This document shows positions 1-3,162 of a DNA stretch of 6,105 nt, piece after piece; the stretch's first letter is position 1; every line of letters begins with the position of its first letter. Source of the DNA: an uncultured Collinsella sp. (GTDB taxonomy: Bacteria > Actinomycetota > Coriobacteriia > Coriobacteriales > Coriobacteriaceae). A program made the translations under genes and the position numbers. Location of the stretch: the NCBI GenBank assembly GCA_900542305.1, contig UQMU01000059.1:1-6105 (forward strand), read 5' to 3'. Below the pieces are notes generated by a model. It was given only the letters and a program-made list of their open reading frames with translations, was not told where the DNA came from and made no database searches.

Positions 1-298
1 GCTGCGGGAACGGCCTGTCCGCCTAATGTGTTCGGCTGAGATCGGAAATCAACCCCCTTCCCGGTAGTGCTCGTGGGACGAGCATCTCCTTTGCATCGCT
101 GGTCGATAAGCCGAGTATCGCCTGCGCACGGGACGGGCAGAAGCGGGTGCACCAAACCCGATACTTCTTTTCGCTCTCGAGTCCTGCCGCCGCCTTGTCC
201 CTAACACTTCCTGACACCGACCGAAACGTGCCAAAATAAACCCGTCCCTTTTTGGCAGGTTTGGCGAGTGTGGATTTTTGGACGCTTAACTAGCGAAC
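1..298. other. Region without a supported gene; weak minus-strand open frame
   Basis: I see no recognisable gene here. On the minus strand an open frame runs from a GTG at 217 to a stop at 23 (64 codons). It includes a Cys-rich stretch reading CTRFCPS, but it has no Shine-Dalgarno upstream and its third-position GC is only moderate, so it may be chance or a decayed remnant. An overlapping minus-strand frame starting with TTG at 234 is no better. A small perfect hairpin (TGCTCGT at 68-74, GGG loop, ACGAGCA at 78-84) and the larger dyad at 229-257 are the only visible structures. The window edge cuts off whatever lies upstream. Confidence 0.5.
229..257. repeat. 8-bp inverted repeat with 13-nt loop
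   Basis: TGCCAAAA at 229-236 is the exact reverse complement of TTTTGGCA at 250-257. The loop between them is 237-249. The T-run lies inside the right arm, so it could act as a weak terminator on either strand, but no gene clearly ends here. It may instead be another intergenic palindrome of the kind seen elsewhere in the window. Confidence 0.45.
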
Positions 299-300
299 GT

Positions 301-352
301 GGATAATCTCCCACTTTGAGGCCGTCACCGAGCCAAAAACGGGAGATTATCC
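301..352. repeat. Hairpin repeat, copy 1 (upstream of fic)
   Basis: GGATAATCTCCC at 301-312 pairs perfectly with GGGAGATTATCC at 341-352 around a 28-nt loop (313-340). The same stem and a loop of exactly the same length occur at 1731-1794, in the same orientation. The loops share ACTTTGAG at their start and GCCAAAA near their end. Similarity extends past the stem (GT before it, CTCATTT near 355-362). Here the outer stem has decayed, while copy 2 keeps 18 perfect pairs. Two copies with conserved arms and loop length mark a dispersed REP/MITE-like element. What moves it is not visible. Confidence 0.8.
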
Positions 353-429
353 GCTCTCATTTTGGATAACCCCCCTGTACCAAGCCGAGCTCCATGGTCA
401 AGTAATAACGACTTCTCATCATTAGATTG

Positions 430-457
430 TTTACATCAATTCTAATAACTATTTAAT
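430..457 (+). promoter_or_regulatory. Probable sigma70-type promoter of fic
   Basis: TTTACA at 430-435 matches the -35 consensus at five of six positions. TTTAAT at 452-457 matches the -10 consensus at five of six, with a 16-bp spacer. Transcription would begin near 464. A second -10-like hexamer, TATGAT, sits at 482-487 with only a poor -35 (TTAAAC at 460-465). The left arm of the operator dyad 435-482 occupies the -35/-10 spacer of the first promoter, so a bound protein should block polymerase. Confidence 0.5.
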
Positions 458-482
458 CCTTAAACTCGTTATTAGAATTGAT
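435..482. promoter_or_regulatory. Operator dyad 1 upstream of fic (15-bp perfect inverted repeat)
   Basis: ATCAATTCTAATAAC at 435-449 is the exact reverse complement of 468-482, with an 18-nt spacer. Each arm contains the core CTAATAAC (or GTTATTAG). It overlaps the predicted promoter and shares its right-hand core with dyad 2. A perfect 15-bp repeat in a promoter suits a dimeric DNA-binding protein. The Fic protein encoded just downstream ends in a winged helix and is the obvious candidate ligand (inference). Confidence 0.6.
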
Positions 483-505
483 ATGATTAGCCTAATAACG
501 AGTTT
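462..505. promoter_or_regulatory. Operator dyad 2 upstream of fic (14-bp perfect inverted repeat)
   Basis: AAACTCGTTATTAG at 462-475 is the exact reverse complement of CTAATAACGAGTTT at 492-505, with a 16-nt spacer. It shares the core at 468-475 with dyad 1, so three cores (442-449, 468-475, 492-499) alternate in orientation at 24-26 bp steps. A degenerate fourth core, TAATAACGA, lies at 403-411. The right arm ends 14 bp before the fic start codon. Confidence 0.6.
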
Positions 506-519
506 CCGGCACTAAAGAT

Positions 520-1704
520 ATGGAAGGCGCGATGCAAATCGAGGAGAACGGCCAGGGAACGCTCCGCAATAATCTATCGGGGAAATTGGCTTACTATTCG
601 TTTTTTCCAACGCCCTTGCAATCATTGAGGCAGCTAAACCTCACCGAGGAAACCTATCGCACGCTTTCCGCATGCTCACGAAAGCTTGGAGAGCTTGAAG
701 GCATGCTCTACTTTGTTCCCAACGCCGACATGTATCTGGCAATGTACGTGCGCAAAGAAGCGCTCCTTTCTTCGCAAATTGAGGGAACCCAGTGCACGTT
801 TGACGACCTACTTAGTCCATCGCAAACACAACTCCATCATAAAGATGTCGCAGACGTCGTGAATTACGTCCGTGCTGTCGACCGCGGCGTAGAACTGCTC
901 AAAAAGATGCCCTTGTGCACGAGACTTCTTAGGCAAGTTCATGCAGTCCTGCTGGACGGAGTGCGCGGAACGGAGAAGAACCCAGGCGAGCTGCGCTCCT
1001 CACAAAACTGGATTGGCCCCTCAGGCTGCACCATTGCAACCGCATCGTTTGTCCCTCCAAACATTGAAGATTTGAGCAACACGCTCCAGGACCTCGAACG
1101 CTTTATCAATGAGCCTCAAGTCGAAATGGATCCGATTGTGCGGGCGGCGCTCGTCCATTACCAATTTGAAACTGCCCATCCATTCCTAGACGGAAACGGT
1201 CGCCTGGGCAGGCTTCTCATTACACTTATGCTCATCAATGATGGCGTTCTTCATTCTTGCTTGTTCTATCCATCGTTCCAGTTCAAGAAAAACCGAAGCG
1301 AGTACTACCGGCAACTCACATCCGTAAGGGAGAGAGGCACTTACGAGGAATGGATAGAGTTTTTCTGCAACAGTCTTCTCGAGAGTGCGAAGGACTCGGT
1401 AGGGTCTTTAAAAAACCTTGTTGACCTCCATAACCGTTCCACAGCAACCATTACCGAAAATCTCGGAAGGACTGCTGCAAACGGGCAAAGGCTGTTGGGC
1501 ATTCTTGAAGAGCACCCCATCGTCGACACCGCATTCATCGCTGCCCAACTCGATATCGGCAGGAGTACCGCGAGCTCGCTCGTCAAATCATTTGAAGAAT
1601 TGGGTATCCTCCGTCCGCTCGACGAGTCAAGACAGAGATACCGGCAGTACGGGTATGAAGAGTATCTTTCGATTCTCAGGGAAGACGCCGAGCCGATTAG
1701 ATAG
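520..1704 (+). CDS. Fic-family protein (probable protein adenylyltransferase) with C-terminal winged helix
   Basis: Fic enzymes transfer a nucleotide moiety, usually AMP from ATP, onto hydroxyl side chains of target proteins, here in the cytoplasm. The core motif is perfect: HPFLDGNGRLGR at residues 220-231, with catalytic His220, Asp224 and the GNGR anion-binding loop. An N-terminal Fic_N-type segment (about 25-105) carries the inhibitory motif S84-x3-E88-G89, which places the protein in the self-inhibited class II (inhibitory helix at the N-terminus of the same chain), so no separate antitoxin is expected and none is seen. Residues about 321-375 form a winged-helix domain. Length (394) is normal. 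The ATG at 520 has almost no Shine-Dalgarno; the ATG at 532 (M5) has GGAAGG at 522-527 and could be the true start, though its 4-nt spacing is short. GC is lower than in pyrE and mgtA, and hairpin repeats flank the gene, which suggests acquisition by transfer. The target protein is unknown. Confidence 0.95.
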   Translation: MEGAMQIEENGQGTLRNNLSGKLAYYSFFPTPLQSLRQLNLTEETYRTLSACSRKLGELEGMLYFVPNADMYLAMYVRKEALLSSQIEGTQCTFDDLLSPSQTQLHHKDVADVVNYVRAVDRGVELLKKMPLCTRLLRQVHAVLLDGVRGTEKNPGELRSSQNWIGPSGCTIATASFVPPNIEDLSNTLQDLERFINEPQVEMDPIVRAALVHYQFETAHPFLDGNGRLGRLLITLMLINDGVLHSCLFYPSFQFKKNRSEYYRQLTSVRERGTYEEWIEFFCNSLLESAKDSVGSLKNLVDLHNRSTATITENLGRTAANGQRLLGILEEHPIVDTAFIAAQLDIGRSTASSLVKSFEELGILRPLDESRQRYRQYGYEEYLSILREDAEPIR

Positions 1705-1730
1705 GCACCGCAGCCCAGGCAAATTAAAGC

Positions 1731-1794
1731 GAGCGTGGATAATCTCCCACTTTGAGCCCGCACACAGGCCAAAACCGGGAGATTATCCACGCTC
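1731..1794. repeat. Hairpin repeat, copy 2 (downstream of fic)
   Basis: GAGCGTGGATAATCTCCC at 1731-1748 pairs perfectly over 18 bp with 1777-1794, around a 28-nt loop (1749-1776). This is the intact version of the element at 301-352, in the same orientation, and it begins 27 nt after the fic stop. It has no following T-run, so I do not call it an intrinsic terminator, although it could stabilise the fic mRNA 3' end. Confidence 0.85.
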
Positions 1795-1803
1795 ATTTCT
1801 GAC

Positions 1804-1852
1804 TAGTCATTTAAGAACGTCCCCAATGACTACTCTAAGAACGTCCCCAATG
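1804..1852. repeat. 24-nt tandem repeat with an 8-bp dyad
   Basis: TAAGAACGTCCCCAATG occurs at 1812-1828 and again at 1836-1852, a period of 24. The first unit sits in a hairpin: TAGTCATT at 1804-1811 pairs with AATGACTA at 1825-1832 around a 13-nt loop. Read on the minus strand the loop is GGGGACGTTCTTA. A short hairpin with a fixed loop plus a second partial unit resembles REP sequences mobilised by Y1-type (RAYT) transposases; no such transposase lies in the window, so that link is inference. Confidence 0.6.
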
Positions 1853-1930
1853 CCCACCAATTCGGAGCAAAACAACGCCGCAAGTAGAGGACGGACAGCG
1901 AGCGACGTCCAGAGCGAACAAGTTGGCATG

Positions 1931-1973
1931 AAAAAGGCGAGGCATTGACCTTCTGGTCATGCCTCGCCTTTTG
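1931..1973. terminator. Bidirectional intrinsic terminator between fic and pyrE
   Basis: AAAAGGCGAGGCAT at 1932-1945 pairs perfectly with 1959-1972. After one bulged T (1946) the stem continues GACC/GGTC (1947-1950 with 1955-1958), closing on a TTCT loop. Read on the minus strand the GC-rich stem ends in TTTTT (positions 1935-1931), a good terminator about 70 nt past the pyrE stop. Read on the plus strand the right arm ends in TTTT and can serve fic. Convergent genes sharing one terminator is the expected arrangement. An outer arm pair (1909-1917 with 1986-1994, nine perfect pairs) encloses it. Confidence 0.85.
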
Positions 1974-2014
1974 AATGACAAATTGTCGCTCTGGGCGGCG
2001 CGCAGCGTCGACCG

Positions 2015-2042
2015 GTTACGGCGTTTGGTAAAACGCCGTAAC
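2015..2042 (-). other. 12-bp hairpin overlapping the pyrE stop codon
   Basis: GTTACGGCGTTT at 2015-2026 is the exact reverse complement of 2031-2042, with a 4-nt loop. On the minus strand the stem begins at the last base of the pyrE stop codon. It has no U-run after it, so it probably protects the mRNA 3' end or slows ribosome release rather than terminating transcription. The terminator at 1931-1973 follows downstream. Confidence 0.55.
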
Positions 2043-2725
2043 TACTCCTGAGCTCCGTACTTCTCGTAGTAGGCGTCGATGGCGGTCTTGAGCTCGTCAT
2101 CGATGACGACCTTGCCGTCGATCTCGTGGTTGTAGAGGGTCTCGACGACCTCGGCCATGGAGACGATGCTCGCGACGGGGAAACCGTACTTGGCCTCGAT
2201 CTCCTTCTGCGCGGTGGTCACACCGCCCTTGCCGACCTCCATGCGGTTGAGGGACACGATCAGGCCCTTGAGCTCGACATCGGCAGCAGCCTTGACCTTG
2301 GGATAGGTCTCGTCGATGGACTTGCCGCTGGTGGTAACGTCCTCGACCATGACCACACGGTCGCCGTCCTGGGGCTCGTAGCCCAGCAGGTTGCCCTTAT
2401 CGGCACCGTGGTCCTTGGCCTCCTTGCGGTCGCAGCAGTACTTGACCTCCTTGCCGTACAGCTCGTGGTAGGCAATTGCGGTCACGACGGCCAGGGGAAT
2501 ACCCTTGTAGGCAGGCCCGAACAGCACATCAAAGTCGTCGCCAAAGTTATCGTGGATGGCCTGGGCGTAATACTCGCCCAGCTTCTTGAGCTGATAGCCC
2601 GTCACGTAAGCGCCGGCGTTCATAAAGAACGGGGACTGACGACCGCTCTTGAGCGTAAAGCTGCCGAACTTAAGGACGTCGGACTCGACCATAAACTTGA
2701 TGAACTCTTGCTTGTAAGCCTCCAT
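2042..2725 (-). CDS. pyrE: Orotate phosphoribosyltransferase
   Basis: PyrE joins orotate to PRPP to give orotidine 5'-monophosphate and pyrophosphate, the fifth step of de novo UMP synthesis, in the cytoplasm as a dimer. The PRPP-binding motif VVMVEDVTTSGKS spans residues 124-136, with the acidic pair E128-D129. The mobile catalytic loop is DRKEAKDHGADKG (99-111), holding R100, K101, K104 and H106, and FGPAYKGIPL (69-78) is the usual substrate-side loop. At 227 residues it is of normal length. The ATG at 2725 has GAGGAG five nt upstream (complement of 2731-2736), which fixes the start. It is transcribed alone, divergent from mgtA, and ends in a hairpin at its stop codon followed by a shared terminator. 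No PyrR-type binding box or good promoter is evident in its leader, so its control is open. OMP decarboxylase, a frequent neighbour, is not in the window. Confidence 0.97.
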   Translation of the reverse strand: MEAYKQEFIKFMVESDVLKFGSFTLKSGRQSPFFMNAGAYVTGYQLKKLGEYYAQAIHDNFGDDFDVLFGPAYKGIPLAVVTAIAYHELYGKEVKYCCDRKEAKDHGADKGNLLGYEPQDGDRVVMVEDVTTSGKSIDETYPKVKAAADVELKGLIVSLNRMEVGKGGVTTAQKEIEAKYGFPVASIVSMAEVVETLYNHEIDGKVVIDDELKTAIDAYYEKYGAQE

Positions 2726-2788
2726 GCGGGCTCCTCTCGTAATCGCGTGCGTGCTCTTCAGTTTAGCGCAGGCGAGGCGTAGATGCGG

Positions 2789-2925
2789 GCGCGCTTTGGG
2801 GCCACGGCATTCTGTAAAGGCTTTGTCAGGGGGAATGGTTTTCCGAACAATGGGGTTGACATGTCAAACCCCCTCATCAAGAATACGGGCGGATTAAAAA
2901 GGGGTACGAGATACCCAAAGCGCGC
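2789..2925. repeat. 12-bp inverted repeat shared by the pyrE and mgtA leaders
   Basis: GCGCGCTTTGGG at 2789-2800 is the exact reverse complement of CCCAAAGCGCGC at 2914-2925. Each arm therefore lies in the 5' region of one divergent gene, in the same sense relative to that gene's transcription: one in the pyrE leader on the minus strand, one in the mgtA leader on the plus strand. The midpoint (2857) lies close to the palindrome at 2856-2867. A related stretch, CAAAGGCGCGCTGC, recurs at 3053-3066. Confidence 0.5.
2856..2884 (+). promoter_or_regulatory. Probable mgtA promoter with a palindromic -35 region
   Basis: TTGACA at 2856-2861 is a consensus -35 box. AAGAAT at 2879-2884, 17 bp downstream, is a four-of-six -10 box. 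Transcription would start near 2891, giving a leader of roughly 270 nt before mgtA. The -35 box is the left half of the perfect 12-bp palindrome TTGACATGTCAA (2856-2867), flanked by GGGG (2852-2855) and CCCCC (2869-2873), a plausible operator for a dimeric regulator. On the minus strand the palindrome also offers TTGACA, but no -10 follows at the right spacing, so I do not assign it to pyrE. Confidence 0.5.
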
Positions 2926-2931
2926 TGCGCT
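2902..2931 (+). other. Tandem short hairpins before the leader ORF
   Basis: GGGTA at 2902-2906 pairs with TACCC at 2912-2916 (5-nt loop). AGCGC at 2919-2923 pairs with GCGCT at 2927-2931 (3-nt loop). Both lie just 5' of the AGGAGG (2940-2945) of the leader ORF, near the predicted start of the mgtA transcript. They may insulate or modulate leader translation; both are short enough that chance cannot be excluded. Confidence 0.35.
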
Positions 2932-2951
2932 CAGCCTTTAGGAGGTGTGCC

Positions 2952-3023
2952 ATGGAAGGCAGTCCTAGTCGAAAAACCTGCATGTCGCCCTCGGCGCGCC
3001 GCGAGGACTCCGCACACGCATAA
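2952..3023 (+). CDS. Leader ORF upstream of mgtA (23 codons)
   Basis: An ATG at 2952 follows a perfect AGGAGG (2940-2945) with 6-nt spacing, a better ribosome site than most full genes have. The peptide is 23 residues and begins MEGSPSRKTC; it ends in TAA at 3021-3023, 139 nt before the mgtA start. I recognise no homologue. Codons 6-13 form the left arm of the long-range helix 2969-3116, so ribosomes on this ORF would open that helix. Enterobacterial mgtL, also a short ORF before mgtA, is rich in acidic residues and proline near its start; this one has only Glu2 and Pro5 there, so stalling by that mechanism is uncertain. The alternative is that the SD and ATG are a coincidence. No other reading frame here has such a site. 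Confidence 0.55.
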   Translation: MEGSPSRKTCMSPSARREDSAHA

Positions 3024-3116
3024 ACGCCACCGGCAGATCGCCAAAACCACCGCAAAGGCGCGCTGCACCCTTTGTGGGCTCAAGAGCTTGACGTGAGCGA
3101 CATCTAGGTTTTTTGA
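2969..3116 (+). ncRNA. Structured leader RNA of mgtA with a long-range closing helix
   Basis: Positions 2969-2988 pair with 3097-3116 at 19 of 20 positions (17 Watson-Crick, two G-U, one C-C mismatch at 2981/3104). Two hairpins lie within: CCTCG (2989-2993) with CGAGG (3002-3006), abutting the closing helix; and CCGCAAAGG (3050-3058) with CCTTTGTGG (3069-3077), nine pairs including one G-U. The right arm of the closing helix contains T6 (3109-3114) paired to A5 (2972-2976). Between the hairpins, about 3010-3056 is C-rich and G-poor, as Rho-loading sites are. I do not see the conserved segments of the M-box Mg2+ riboswitch. I infer a switch governing mgtA transcription or translation; the ligand or signal is not shown by sequence. 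Confidence 0.55.
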
Positions 3117-3150
3117 AGCAAATACGATACGTACGCTAACTCCCCTCAAC

Positions 3151-3157
3151 AAGGAGG
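3151..3157 (+). promoter_or_regulatory. Ribosome binding site of mgtA
   Basis: AAGGAGG lies five nt before the ATG at 3163 and favours that start over the ATG at 3169. CCTC at 3144-3147 can pair with GAGG at 3154-3157 across a 6-nt loop, a weak potential sequestering hairpin next to the structured leader. Confidence 0.7.
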
Positions 3158-3162
3158 ACCCT

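Noticed and set aside
520..1704. Fic/antitoxin two-gene toxin-antitoxin module
   Set aside because: No small antitoxin gene lies beside it, and the inhibitory S-x3-E-G motif is in the same chain (residues 84-89), as in class II Fic proteins.
301..1794. CRISPR array or insertion sequence
   Set aside because: Only two hairpin copies about 1.4 kb apart, no regular spacers, no transposase and no target-site duplication that I can see.
1418..1948. Plus-strand frame overlapping the fic 3' end and the repeats
   Set aside because: It runs through both repeat elements and the terminator arm, has no ribosome site and overlaps the winged-helix domain of fic out of frame.
2126..2782. Plus-strand open frame opposite pyrE (218 codons)
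   Set aside because: Antisense to pyrE, whose PRPP motif, catalytic loop and ribosome site are unambiguous; the Leu/Val/Asp/Gly-rich translation is a shadow.
2891..3162. M-box (ykoK) Mg2+ riboswitch
   Set aside because: The location fits, but I could not find the conserved M-box core segments as I remember them; a covariance search would be decisive.
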